Source: Alentia gelatinosa (taxonomy: Eukaryota > Annelida > Polychaeta > Phyllodocida > Polynoidae). Taken from it: DNA of 64,000 nucleotides. Both the position numbers and the translations under genes were made by a program. Within the stretch, counting starts at the first letter, position 1; each line of letters begins with the position of its first letter. A model generated the notes under the pieces. The model had not been told where the DNA came from and made no database searches. It saw nothing but the letters and a program-made list of their open reading frames with translations. Positions 20,261 through 30,467 of the stretch are shown piece by piece. The DNA lies in NCBI GenBank assembly GCA_950022655.1, contig OX465583.1:71187152-71251151 (forward strand), read 5' to 3'.

Positions 20261-20650
20261 ATAAATAACTGTACAGCGGATAACTCACCTGTCTCCGAAC
20301 AACAGAAAAGCTCCACTTTTATATAGAGCTGATGTACCACATACAGATATACCGCTGCATCGTTTATGTCGTTTATGGTACATCCCCCAACATGATCAAT
20401 ACTATGGATCCCTGAATGTCTTTTCCCATTTACGGGCGGGATTGAAGACGACGCGCCGGGCTGGGTTCGCAGATAGCCGCCCCGGGGCCCCCGCCTCAGG
20501 TTACTACCCGTGCACTTCCCTTGTCATGCAACAATGAAGCTGAGATGTCGAGCCATGTCGATAGTTCTCCGTACGTGCATGGAAGTGGTGCATGACAGTG
20601 ACACGCAGCCGTTACACATGCAGCTGTAGTGTAGGCATCTCGTGACTGTG
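20261..20650. other. unassigned stretch
   Basis: A small inverted pair, 'gatgtaccacata' (20330) and 'tatggtacatc' (20375), and a GC-rich patch at 20440-20510. No gene. Confidence 0.35.
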
Positions 20651-21212
20651 GGACTATTGACTCTGTTCAAAGTAGTTTTGAGCCTTTTGACTGTGTTGAC
20701 TCAAGTGGTGGGGCAATTGCTTGCGTTGACGGTAGTTGAAGGGCAGTTGTCTGGGTTCACAGTAGTTTTAGGGCTATAGTCTATCTTTATAGTAGTTTTA
20801 AGCCGATTATCTTTGTTGAAAGTAGTTTTAGGCCTATTGTCTGTCAAAGTAGTTTTAAGCCTATGGTCTATGTTGAAAGTAATTTTAGGCCTATTGTCTG
20901 TGTTCACAGTAGTTGTAGGCCTATTGTCTATGCTCATGGTAGATTTAGACCTATTGTCTAGGTTCACGGCAGATGTAAGCCTATTTTCTGTGTTCATAGT
21001 AGTTTTAGGCCTATTGTCTATGTTCATAGTAGTTGTAGGGCTTTTGTCTGTGTTCATCGTAGTTGTAAGCCTATTGTCTATGTTCAAAATAGTTTTATGC
21101 CTATTGTTATAAGTTCATAGTAGTTGTGGGCCTATTGTCTACGTTCACGGTAGATGTAGGCCTATTATCTCTATTCATGGTAGTTGTAGGGCCTATTTTC
21201 TGTGTTCACAGG
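20651..21212. repeat. 30-bp tandem repeat, about 18 copies
   Basis: Unit approximately 'ggcctattgtctatgttcat' plus 'agtagttgta', with many point variants. Because 30 is a multiple of three, long frames stay open on both strands (such as 20701-21087 minus, MNTDNRPTTT-like). These are artefacts of the unit and not evidence for a protein. Confidence 0.9.
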
Positions 21213-21224
21213 GTGAGACAGATC

Positions 21225-21800
21225 CTGCTTACATATATATGTACCTCAGATTTCATTATAGATAACATGCCTAAGTGTTTTCTATTTCTCTGTTTGCAGG
21301 TAAGCTGTTATTTCTTGTACTGAGTACCAAACTTCTCCTTTGGTAAGTACGGACATGAATTTCAACACCATTGATTGTTTTCCAGAAACAATGGTCAGTG
21401 ATGGTAGAATTATGTGGTGCGACCACCTGCTCAAAACCCACCTGTAATTTTCACGCTGCACGAAAATCAGTTGGTGATTCTCCTTGTGAAAGGTCGGTGA
21501 GACATAATCAGTGACCTGCACTGCAAACGTGTGGTGGACACTGGCCAACTTTCGGTAGTAAAATGCACACTGCCACCAATTAAATCAATGTACTTTGATT
21601 TCATCAGTGGGTTCAGAAGTCAGTCGGTGGTGTCATATTGCATGGAGAGAAAAATCATTGACCATTTCTTTTTCCACCTGATGATTATTACATAGAATGT
21701 GTCGCATAATCGGTCAGCAACGCAAATTTCCATAATCGGTGTTCATAATTAACAATATCGGCATCGGTTCGTTTTATTGTCAATTTTACCGCGTATTTAT
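21225..21800. repeat. F-linked repeat with splice-like signals
   Basis: Positions 21228-21400 match 60318-60490 at roughly 80%. They include a pyrimidine-rich 'tctatttctctgtttgcag', 43 bp (21300-21342), then GTAAGTACGG. The rest (21440-21800) carries family F features: 'gccaccaattaaatcaatgt', 'gtcggtggtgtcata' and 'cataatcggtgttcataatt'. The ends are not exact. Confidence 0.55.
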
Positions 21801-22040
21801 CACGTACAGCCACAGTAACCCTGTTTCCGTATAGTATCAGCTACAAGGGGAATACGACCATGTAGATCAAAATCATGGTAATGCTCTTTATATCACCCTA
21901 CATTCCAAATATAAGTTATCAAAGGAAAGAAAAAATTACCACTAATCTTCTCAAGCACTAGTTTGCACGCTAAGGACTTTTTTTTCGTATTCCCCTACAA
22001 GAATACGGCTTTCAAGATTCTACTCAGTAGCGATCTGTAG
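21801..22040. other. unassigned stretch with short inverted repeat
   Basis: 'acaaggggaatacgac' at 21842 is mirrored by 'cgtattcccctacaag' at 21988. Possibly the ends of a 160-bp element. Confidence 0.4.
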
Positions 22041-22047
22041 GTCCTTA

Positions 22048-22426
22048 AGCCGAATGCCCATCTACCGATTTCGGAACATTTATGTACCTTTGTCGGCGAC
22101 AAACGGACGGTAATTTGTCTCAGCCAAGGCATCCTAATGTCATCGGACATAGTCGGTAGATGTAAGACAGCTAGGCAAGGGTGAGCCACCGATTAGTGAA
22201 CCACCTCCTTCAGATGTCCTTTTGTGGGCGACAAGTTGTAGTTTCTATGTTCCAAAATCGGTGGCTAAGAGTTTATCAACAGGTTGATAAATCTAGTCGC
22301 CGACAACGGAACGTTGGTAATTGGGGCTTGATTGGGTTACGTAATTTGCCTACGACAGGTTCGCCGACTCCTATACGATTTCCTAACTAATCGTTCAACC
22401 CTTAATCGGTAGATGGGTATTAGGCT
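22048..22426 (-). mobile_element. family D element
   Basis: Ends AGCCGAATGCCCATCTACCG and CGGTAGATGGGTATTAGGCT. Interior 'gtcggcgacaaacggacgg' and 'caacaggttgataaatctag'. The right flank runs straight into TTAACCCTTTCAAGG, which resembles the end of the TTAA-type element at 60717. Confidence 0.85.
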
Positions 22427-22837
22427 TAACCCTTTCAAGGCGGGTGTGTGTAGCTATGCCCCGTTGGTCAGGGCAGGTACTGGGGCTTGCCAAATTTTGT
22501 CTAAACCTGTATTCTCTTAATTGATCGCGTGATATTATAAGTCATCCTTATTTTACCAAATAGTGTCAAATACTATATCATATGTATATACTCTAACAGT
22601 TTCAAATTCATTGGGATATTATGTCATCATAAAGCAATGAAATCGTAAATATTACTAAATTTCATAGATAATGCCTCAAGGCATTATCCGGTCTATGCTT
22701 GTGAATATATTTTGATTTTCAAAACCTATAGAAAAAAACCTATATTGAGGAAGCGGGACAGTGGAGGCCTGCATATAGCATAAAGTTCATCCCTATCCAG
22801 TTCTTGGGCATTCACTCTCCTAATGGAAAGCTTTCTC
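22427..22837. other. TTAACCCTTT end fragment and hairpin, rest unassigned
   Basis: TTAACCCTTTCAAGGCGGG at 22427 and the palindrome 'aatgcctcaaggcatt' at 22671 both recur in the 60717-61432 element, so this may be a decayed relative without its other end. Confidence 0.45.
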
Positions 22838-23332
22838 CTAAAGCCTGGTTCCCACTAAGCGATTTTGAGGCTTTCAGAGGGCACCTGTCGCCGACTATCA
22901 GCCAACATTTCTAGGAATTTCATGAGTCGCCAAGTGGGAACACAAAATGGCAAAATCATTGGTGACTATTGCCCTACCCCCCCCTCCCCCTCTCCCATTG
23001 ATCAGGCTTGAGTAGGCGACTGGATTCTCTGCTAAAAAGGCACCAGTCTCTTGTGATTCAATTCTAAACATGTTTGAAATATATCAGGGCATAGTTGGTG
23101 ACTATGCCCTCCCACCTGCTGTGCGACTGCGGTTTCCCTGCGATTATGTCCGGCAGTAGTCTCAGGGAGAGAAATCATCTAGTGGTAATGGGCCTTGAGA
23201 ATACTATACTGTGACCTAGACTTAAGTATCCAACTATGCCCTCCCACCCGCTGTGTGACTGCGGTTTTCTGGCGATTATGCCCGGCAGTAGTCTCAGGGA
23301 CAGAAATCACCTAGTGGGAATGGGCCTTTACT
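22838..23332. mobile_element. family U inverted-repeat element with internal duplication
   Basis: Left end TAAAGCCTGGTTCCCACTAA and right end CTAGTGGGAATGGGCCTTTA are imperfect inverted repeats. An internal unit of about 90 bp ('gcccggcagtagtctcagg', 'agaaatcacctagtggg') occurs twice, at 23110-23200 and 23236-23327. No coding capacity. Confidence 0.65.
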
Positions 23333-23625
23333 TTTACCCGCACCCTCTGCTCTAGGTGCCATCTTATTGCCAACCGTTATTATCGCCCACTCCCAACCAC
23401 ACCACCCACTAGAGGGCGACGCGACAACACTGCCACCTGGTGGGGGTGCTGGTAAACGGCAGAGCGGCGGAAGGAAGTGATCAGGTCCAGATGTGGGGTG
23501 CGGCGGCGGGCGGGGGCGGGGGGGGGGGGGGGCGGGGAGGGGGGCACCGCGGGTCTCACAGGAGGTGTGAATGGTGCTGTACCTGCAGGCTCGAGGTGTA
23601 GGTGGTTGGTGGTGGGCATGGAGGA
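23333..23625. other. GC-rich unassigned stretch with G tract
   Basis: A G-rich run at 23500-23545 and mixed GC-rich DNA. Frames here are low-complexity. Confidence 0.4.
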
Positions 23626-24066
23626 AGTGGTATTCCTATATACCTATGGCTGTACACTCTATGCTTACACCACGTTCTGGGGGGTGGAGTAACTTATGAA
23701 TACTACCCAAGGTTGCCGTATACTACCCAAGGTTGCCGTATTCTACTCAAGGTTGACATTTAGACCAATCAGATTCATATGAAAAGCGCAGTGGGTAGAA
23801 AACATAAAGTGCAAGTTACTCGATAAGGTTGGATCTGGCTTCAGGTTTGATGGCTGGTGTGCAAATAACGCTAATTACCGTTATTAAACCACATTTGAAG
23901 GTATATAGGAATAGGGAAACCACGTACCAGTGAAAGAAAGTCAAAATTACTCGGTAAGGCTTGGGAAAATTACTGCCCGCGGCCAAGGCCTTGGGCAGTA
24001 AATTTTCCAAGCCTTACCTCGTAACTTTGACTTCCTTTCACCGGGACCTAGTTTCCCTCTATTCCT
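23626..24066 (+). mobile_element. family G element, copy 1
   Basis: Starts near 'tatacctatggctgtacact', then two to three 'ctacccaaggttg' units and 'agaccaatcagatt'. A hairpin at about 23925-24065 follows, with arms 'gtcaaaattactcggtaagg' and 'ccttacctcgtaactttgac' around TACTGCCCGCGGCCAAGGCC. Copy 2 is at 24347. Confidence 0.75.
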
Positions 24067-24068
24067 GG

Positions 24069-24345
24069 TGCACCCCTCTCATAAGATCTCACACTCTCTA
24101 AGTCGTAATCTGTACAAGGTTCTCACTCACTGCGTTCTATGAAGGAAGAATTCTTAACGAACTAGGCTTAGAGCCTTGCGAATCCACTGGCACACATTAT
24201 TCCCTCTAGATGGCATCATTGGGATTATATGAATCTTTGGTTGCATTGATGTACGTCTTTAGCACGGGAGGCAGGCCAGTGGATTCTCAAGGCTCTAAGC
24301 CTAGTTCGTTAAGAACTCTTCTCCATAGAGCGAAGTGAGAGGGTG
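24069..24345. mobile_element. family K element between two G copies
   Basis: Left end GCACCCCTCTCATAAGATCT. The right arm is intact to 'cttctccatagagcgaagtg' but the last part is shortened to GAGAGGGTGCC. It lies exactly between two family G copies. Confidence 0.75.
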
Positions 24346-24346
24346 C

Positions 24347-24790
24347 CCCATATACCTATAGCTGAACAATCTATGATTACATCGCGGTACCGGGGGTGGA
24401 ATAACTTGCGTATACTTGGGGCTGGAATAACTTGCGTATACTGCCTTTGGTTGACGTTTACTACCCAAGGTTGACGTTTACTAGCTAAGGTTGACTTTTA
24501 GACCAATCAGATTATCTCTTACAAAATTCATATAAAAAGCGCAGTGGTTAGAAAACAGAGTGTCATTTCACAATTGATGGTGGGTAAGCAAATAACGCTA
24601 TTTATTATTATTACACAACATTTGAAGGTATATAAGAATAGGGAAACAAAGTTTCCGGAGAGAGAAAGTCAAAATTACTCAGTAAGGCTTGATAAGTTAC
24701 TGCCCGCGGCCAAGGCTTTCGGCAGTAGTTTTTCCGAGCCCTACGTCATAACTTTCACATTCTCTCACCGGAACATAGCTTCCCTCTATT
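24347..24790 (+). mobile_element. family G element, copy 2
   Basis: 'ccatatacctatagctgaac', 'ctacccaaggttgacgttta' and 'agaccaatcagatt', then a hairpin with GTTACTGCCCGCGGCCAAGG. Parallel to 23626-24066 along its whole length, with extra 'ggctggaataacttgcgtat' repeats near 24400. Confidence 0.75.
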
Positions 24791-25052
24791 CCCTCACCCC
24801 TAGTATTTTTGTCCCATAGGCTTAACATTGATAACTCGTTCTCCATGCCCTTACGAGTATTGCAGTCCTTTCTCCATGGGCTATATCCTGTGTGTTGTCC
24901 ATTCTTTTTGTGTGAACAGGGGTGAGATAAATAAAAAAGCAACTAGTTTTGATCAAAGTCGTTGTCCTCCACTCGGCTGTCACCTCATTCATATCACTCC
25001 GCATCAAACTCGTGGAGAACAATGACTTTGACCAAAACGGTTTTTTCTTTAG
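24790..25052 (+). mobile_element. HT-A element
   Basis: CTCACCCCTAGTATTTTTGT start, junction CAGGGGTGAGATAAATAAAA at 24917. The hairpin is shortened on the left ('tttgatcaaagtcgttgtcc') with the right arm 'ggagaacaatgactttgacc'. Confidence 0.85.
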
Positions 25053-25320
25053 TCCTTTTATTGATTGTAATAGCAGTGCTGGTAATTGCAAGTTACTTTG
25101 GTATTCTCGGGGTTTTCAGACATCTGTTTTGATTCTGACAGTGTCTGATTTATCTTTCAAGTGTCATTGGCATAAATAATGATTTTTAAATAAGGTAATT
25201 CAATAATCAGTATTTGGATTTTGGGATATAATTACCAAACATTTTTTTCTATATACATGTACAAATCCTCAAGAACCTGTTACAGTGTCTTCCCCATGAA
25301 GTCTTATTGATTTCCCCCAA
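25053..25320. other. unassigned stretch
   Basis: AT-rich, no feature. Confidence 0.35.
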
Positions 25321-25321
25321 A

Positions 25322-25606
25322 GACTTAATATTGGGAACTCTTACTTAATGCCCATGGAGTATTAAAAAAAGTACTCAATAGGGATTTTGTCATAAAATGT
25401 TTGCCAATTAGTCCATATGAGGGGTGAGATAAATTCAGGAACCTATTTAAGTTTACGGTCAGAGCTCGATCCCATCTCGTTTGAATAGCGATGTAATTCA
25501 CTCGGCTTTGCCTTGTGAATTTGCCTGCAGAGTAATTCACTCAGCTTCGTTTCGTGAATTACTCCGCAGCCAAACTCAGTGGAGTACGGACCAAGTTATT
25601 TTCATC
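25322..25606 (-). mobile_element. HT-C element with a chimeric hairpin
   Basis: Bordered segment ('attgggaactcttacttaat', 'gcccatggagtatt') and junction GGGGTGAGATAAATTCAGGA at 25421 are followed by a subtype-2 left arm ('gtcagagctcgatcccatct'). After the core 'gtaattcactcggctttgcc' the sequence passes to a second core 'gagtaattcactcagcttcg' and a subtype-1 right arm ('gaccaagttattttcat'). The two arms are not complementary to each other. Confidence 0.8.
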
Positions 25607-26201
25607 TCGTGTGTTTCCTGCTAAGTACGTGATAGACATTTGCACACAGGTATATGATAATAACACCTAGTGCCTCAGCCATGAAGTTTCATCCATCAAA
25701 TATACCCAGTATCATACATACCTAGTATCAGGCATACCTACTGGTAAGCGATCGCTCACCGACCCTTCACTCTAGTAGAGGATCCACGGCCGCCCCATAT
25801 CTCCGTAACGCTACTTTCTAAACACATCCTCTTCAAAGTACTTGCGTAAAGATAAGGATTGGAAGCTGACTGACAGTCATACACATGACGATCATAGAAT
25901 ACGTGCAGGTGCAGGCTGCAGGGTTAAACCCTCGTCCTACCGCACTCCCCCTCGCCTCCAACACCCGTATCTATACGCCAGCCCTCACGCTACACATTTT
26001 TCTCATCATTTTCTGACCTATTTACTTCACTTTCGAAATTGATGATTCAAACGGAAAGCCATGCAGACACAAAATGCAAGACAAATGGGGAAAGTGGACA
26101 GAAGTGAAAGCGGTAGTATGAATGATTTATGAATCCATTATTAATTATCCTGATCATGTTTGAGCTTAAAAAAGTGAAAGAGATATAGATACATTTTGTA
26201 A
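25607..26201. other. unassigned stretch
   Basis: Short 'cctagtatcatacatac'-type repeats at 25700-25745. A 66-codon frame without recognisable domain. No gene called. Confidence 0.35.
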
Positions 26202-26341
26202 GGCTAAAAATCTCTTTTATTCCTGTTCAGTAATTCGTATTAACCAAAAGGTAAAGCAGATATAGCATAACTTTTATTGAATTTTTATAAGATATAGATC
26301 TATATTAGAAATAACCCTCAACCTAGACAAGGCTATGATAT
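26202..26341. repeat. repeat block paired with 17302-17446
   Basis: Near-identical to 17302-17446 up to 'cctagacaaggctatgatat', where a 516-bp insertion begins. Confidence 0.8.
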
Positions 26342-26857
26342 TGTGGTGGTCGCCGCCTGTCTAGCAGGTTGGATGACCCCAATCCGGAACGCTAGTTCCA
26401 GGCAGGATCCCACCCTACGCACTCACGTAGGTTGGTTCGGTTTTCGGTTAGTTCGCACAGACCTAATCACACACAACACAACAACGTCATTTAATAAACA
26501 GGGATGTTTATTAATCACTTACTTCCCGGAAAGATCTGGAAGATCTTCCCCACAAGTACAGTACCCTAACACATGGGTGCTAGGTAACGCCGGATAGGCT
26601 AATCCGGAGGATTCGCCTAACCACCAGGAAGGTTACAAGAACCCGCCTGCAAAGTGAGGGCCCAAGGATCTGTTCCGTAGAAGGGACGCGCGAGGACAGC
26701 CTGTCGACCTACTGTGAACGCTGAGTATATATACTAAGGTGTACATAATCCCGGTCTCCGCCGCGGCGTTGCCTGGAATCACTACACAGTAAGGATCGGC
26801 ATATCGCGCCACCTTCCGTGAAACAAACGAACACTGCTGGATTCCCGTCCCACTACA
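26342..26857. mobile_element. probable solo LTR, 516 bp
   Basis: The insertion starts TGTGGTGGTCGCC and ends CCCGTCCCACTACA, the TG...CA ends expected of an LTR, with short inverted ends TGTGGTGG/CCACTACA. ATAT lies on both sides (26338-26341 and 26858-26861) as a possible 4-bp target duplication, in a TA-rich context. Inside are a TATA-like 'gagtatatatactaagg' and an AATAAA at about 26500. The 17302-17722 paralogue lacks exactly this segment. No retroviral-type protein frame is adjacent. Confidence 0.65.
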
Positions 26858-26861
26858 ATAT

Positions 26862-27172
26862 ATATATATTTATCCTACCCCTAATATAAAATCCCATAGG
26901 CTTAACATTGTGTTTCCGTATGCCACGTTGCCTGGCATACGGAGTTTTATATGCCACTAGTGGCATACAGAATTTTTATCATGTAATATTCCAAAATCGA
27001 GGAGATGGGGTAGGATAAAATCAAAACCTGATTCGTTTTAATTGTGGCCACCGCATTCCACTCCTGGAGTTTGGCTCCGGACTTCACTCAGCTTCGCCTC
27101 GTGAAATCACTATGCCAAACTCCAGTCGTGGCATACGGTGGCCAAGACTAAAACTCATCCAGTTTTACGATA
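26862..27172 (+). mobile_element. HT-T element, complete
   Basis: TATCCTACCCCTAATATAAA start, palindrome GCCACTAGTGGC, junction GGGTAGGATAAAATCAAAAC at 27009. Full hairpin with 'ctggagtttggctccggact', core CACTCAGCTTCGCCTCGTGA and 'gccaaactccagtcgtggc'. Confidence 0.9.
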
Positions 27173-27320
27173 GTATGTATGTATATATATATATATATAT
27201 ACATTAACGCATATATATATATATATATGAATATTGTAATATATATACATGTATATATATAATAAATTAACACAGACTTATTCATAAATATCTATAGTCA
27301 TATATATTTATATACATATA
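27173..27320. repeat. TA-rich microsatellite region
   Basis: Interrupted (TA)n runs between 27178 and 27310. Confidence 0.85.
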
Positions 27321-27842
27321 CAGTTTCTCCACTTGTCTCTCTGCTACATAAACAGTGTTTTCAAATCGCGACACGTCATATTGTTAGGACACCTGATAGG
27401 TTACACGATGTAGGGGGCTACAAGATATTACTTTAATTTATTAAAGCGGAAATTTTAATTCTGCGAGAATTCCACTATTTCTCTCGTTGCTAGCTTCCTG
27501 GACGGCCATCTCCTCTCAAGGCCTGTGGAAGAAGCACTCGTAGAGAAATGGAATATGGAAGCACATTAAATTGAGAAAGGCATTAACAGCAAGTCTGTTC
27601 TTTCCCAGCTTACTGAGTGAGTGTAGTGGGGCGGGGAGGGTGTCTCCAAAGACTCTCTGAGAAGATTTTCACCAGACTAGAAGGATTAGACCAGGAAAGG
27701 CGGCAGACTAGTGCCTGTGATGGATTGATTAATCTACCGTGTGATTACCGGGCTTTCTACCGGCCGCCGATGTGATTCGGACCTGGTGAATGAGCCCAGG
27801 GAAAAGACAGGGTCTGGTGAGAGCTGTTATGACAGATTCCTA
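27321..27842. other. unassigned stretch
   Basis: No gene or repeat recognised. Confidence 0.35.
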
Positions 27843-27843
27843 A

Positions 27844-28088
27844 AGTCCAATGCACTTCTACCGATTCGGGGTTGAGCGATTAGTTCCCAAATCGTATAGT
27901 TGTCGGTGAACTTGTCGCAGGCAAATTGCGTAACCCAAACGGGGGGTATTACCAATGTTCCGTTGTCGCCACCTGGATTTATCAATTTGTTGATAAACTT
28001 TTGGCGAGCGATTTAGGAACATCAACCAACAACTGGTCAGCGACAACAGAAATCTCAAGGGGGGAGGGGGGTCACTAATTGTTGGCTG
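27844..28088 (+). mobile_element. family D element, truncated
   Basis: Left end AGTCCAATGCACTTCTACCG, then 'gaacttgtcgcaggcaaatt' and 'tttgttgataaacttttggc'. It breaks off after 'actaattgttggctgaccc', so about 150 bp of the right part is missing. Confidence 0.75.
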
Positions 28089-28174
28089 ACCCATTTTTCT
28101 AAATATTCCATGGATGTTGGATACGAGTTCCAAATGTTAAGTCTATGGGAAGAAAATACCAGGGTCGAGATAAC
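28089..28174 (+). repeat. HT-C end fragment
   Basis: 'gttggatacgagttccaaat', 'gttaagtctatggg' and ATACCAGGGTCGAGATAA, the end of an HT-C bordered segment joined to the broken D element. Confidence 0.65.
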
Positions 28175-28197
28175 AAACTGTACATTACCCTCATATG

Positions 28198-28960
28198 ATC
28201 TTTTTATTTTTATTTTATTGTACTGTAAGGAGGTACATTCAATGGTCTCTGCGTAGCAGTTATTCTGACCATTGGTCACAAACCTTTACAACTGTTCCAT
28301 CAGTAACTTGTGTACTGACAGTTAGAGTATTTACATAGTGATATGACAAAATGATAATGAATTTGATGAGACAAAGACACACACCTTAGATGTGAACGAA
28401 GTTAGATTTAGGCAAACCTAACCTAGTCATATCTATTCGAACGTATCATAAAACTTGGCTCTTATGTACTTTTTATAGCTGTAGAGATTACCGTCTTGAA
28501 TTTTGAGTGGGAGATTGCTCCAATCATTCATCCCTATGTAAATAGGGCTTCGCTTGAAGAAACCAGTTTTAAAGTGAGTTTTCGGTCTTTTAAGTCTTAT
28601 GATTCGTTTGCATTGCGTTCGTGTCTTGGGCTCATTTACACTCTGGATGTTTGAGGCGTATATTCTCAAATATAACAATTCTAAGTATTTCCGTCTTTTT
28701 TTCTCCATCATTTGATCATTACAGGTTTTGTGCAGGTCCCTAGTGGACAGCTCTCCTATAAGTGCACGCCTACAGATTCTAACCCACTGTTTTGTACCTT
28801 CTGTATTTTTCTTAATAGCTCCTGCTTTGCTTTGATAATAAGGGGATACAGGTATAGCTTTAACCACCAGGAATTCCACAGTCTACACCCACCTTCAACC
28901 CCTGACAGCACCACCCCAAACTGCCGGGGGTGCTTGGAAGCAATTTGAAAACCATTAGCT
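28198..28960 (-). mobile_element. 5'-truncated LINE, second family
   Basis: On the minus strand a decayed RT C-terminal frame is followed by about 230 bp of untranslated sequence and an A-rich (AAAAT)n tail at 28199-28219. The protein tail differs from the LINE at 10494, so it is a different family or a distant member. Confidence 0.7.
28433..28879 (-). pseudogene. frameshifted C-terminal fragment of LINE reverse transcriptase ORF
   Basis: The readable tail runs from about residue 38: VRICRRALIGELSTRDLH, then EKKRRKYLELLYLRIY, PKTRTQCKRIIRL, and YIGMNDWSNLPLKIQ followed by YSYKKYIRAKFYD. This matches the layout after the RT core of non-LTR retrotransposons. Upstream the reading moves to another frame (28756-28977 minus), where LLRKIQKVQN is seen, so a frameshift lies near 28800. 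The first ATG is not a genuine start. The catalytic core is absent and the copy is dead. Confidence 0.7.
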
Positions 28961-29452
28961 TTAAAAACGGTGAACATCGCCGGTTACGTCAGCCATGAAG
29001 TGCGCCTGCGCGAAGAGCCGGCCGCATACTTCGCGGAAAGCCGATCCCGGCCCGACCAGGAAGAATGTAAATGTGGGTCCCTCGAGCCTCCCTCCCCCCC
29101 CCCCCCTCCTCTAGTCTCCCACCAACCCTTCAGCCTGTCTTACATAATCTAGCTGCCTCTAAGGTGAGCACCCGGTGAGGCAGGATTTATCCATTAGGTC
29201 ATCCGACAGGTGATAGTCTTGGGTTTGGAGGAGGTAGGGATGTAAGAGCGACGTCTTCGAGGAATTCTAGGAAGTTTAGTACGGGCTAAGGACGCCAGGG
29301 GGCCTCCCTCCGCAGACACATACAAATATTGTTGTGGTGTGGACCCAGGATGGTGGTGGGTGCATCCACACCGGGACTTAACTAGACGAGCGCAGGTCTT
29401 TGGTCATGAACTTTTATTGAGTAGTTAAAATGAATCGGGCTGGAATGCATTA
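28961..29452. other. unassigned stretch with C tract
   Basis: A C-rich run at 29088-29108. No gene. Confidence 0.35.
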
Positions 29453-29455
29453 CAG

Positions 29456-29757
29456 GATTTATCACATCCCTGGAATAGATGTCAATAGGCTTAACATTGG
29501 GAACTCGTTCTCCATGCCCCTGGGAGTATTGCAGTCCATTCTCCATGGTCTATATCCAGTGTGTTGTCCATTCTTTTAGTGTGTACAGGGGTGAGATAGA
29601 TACAGAAAGCAACTCGTTTTGGTCAAAGCTGTCATTCTCCAACTCGTTTGAATGCTATGTGATATTCACTCGGCTGTTGCCTTGTTCATATCACTCCACA
29701 TCAAACCCATGGAGAACGACAACTTTGGCCAAAGCTTGTTGGTTTCTTTTTTAGTCC
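29456..29757 (+). mobile_element. HT-A element, complete
   Basis: TATCACATCCCTGGAATAGA start, junction CAGGGGTGAGATAGATACAG at 29586. Hairpin arms 'cgttttggtcaaagctgtca' and 'gagaacgacaactttggcc', and a tail 'ttggtttcttttttagt'. Confidence 0.85.
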
Positions 29758-30024
29758 TCCACCCTCCGGCAGGCTCAGGAATGGTGTCCCCCAAGCAGAC
29801 ACGATTCCTGTCTGGCAGTGTCTGTTCAGTCACCATATGGACAATGACACTTTATGGGCATCTCTATGAGGATGGTTAATTTACACCCCATAAAGTTGAA
29901 ATTTGGCCTATCTGGTGGAACACTCCCTTCTGGGGAAGGGTAAGGACGGCAGGTAGGGGGGCGGGGTGGGTAGGACACAGAGACTGAGGCCAGATTAGGT
30001 CTTACCCTAGACTGGCTGCAGTCC
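29758..30024. other. unassigned; 29840-29925 weakly repeats 60640-60710
   Basis: 'ttggcctatctggtggaaca' and flanks resemble 'ctggcctgtctggtggaaca' just before the 60717 element, about 75% over 70 bp. Otherwise nothing. Confidence 0.4.
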
Positions 30025-30027
30025 AGT

Positions 30028-30168
30028 TATCTCATCCCTGGAATAGATGTCCATAGGCTTAACATTGGGAACTCGTTCTCCATGCCCCTACGAGTATTGC
30101 TGTTCGTTCTCCATGGTCTATATCCTGTGGGTTGTCCATTCTGTTAGTGTGTACAGGGATGAGATGGA
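30028..30168 (+). mobile_element. HT-A bordered segment without hairpin
   Basis: From TATCTCATCCCTGGAATAGA to GTACAGGGATGAGATGGA. The hairpin module is missing, and a full HT-A begins 8 bp downstream. Confidence 0.8.
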
Positions 30169-30177
30169 GGAAGTGGT

Positions 30178-30467
30178 ATTATCTCACCCCTGGTATTTTT
30201 GTTCCATAGGCTTAACATTGATAACTCGTTCTCAATGCCCTTATGAGTATTGCAGTCCGTTCTCCATGGGCTATATCCTGTGAATAGTTAGTGTGTACAG
30301 GGGTGAGATAAATACAGAAAGCAACTCGTTTTGGTCAAAGCTGTCATTCTCCAACTTGTTTGAATGCTACGTGATACTCACTTGGCTGTTGCCTCATTCA
30401 AATCACTCAGCATCAAACTCGTAAAGAACGATAAGTTTGATTAAAACGTGTTGGTTTCATCTTTAGT
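30178..30467 (+). mobile_element. HT-A element, complete
   Basis: TATCTCACCCCTGGTATTTT start, junction CAGGGGTGAGATAAATACAG at 30298. Hairpin with 'cgttttggtcaaagctgtca' and 'aagaacgataagtttgatta'. Confidence 0.85.

Noticed and set aside
20701..21112. Overlapping 128- and 99-codon frames (NIDNRPTTT-like and VVGLLSMF-like)
   Set aside because: Both arise from the 30-bp tandem repeat read in opposite directions.
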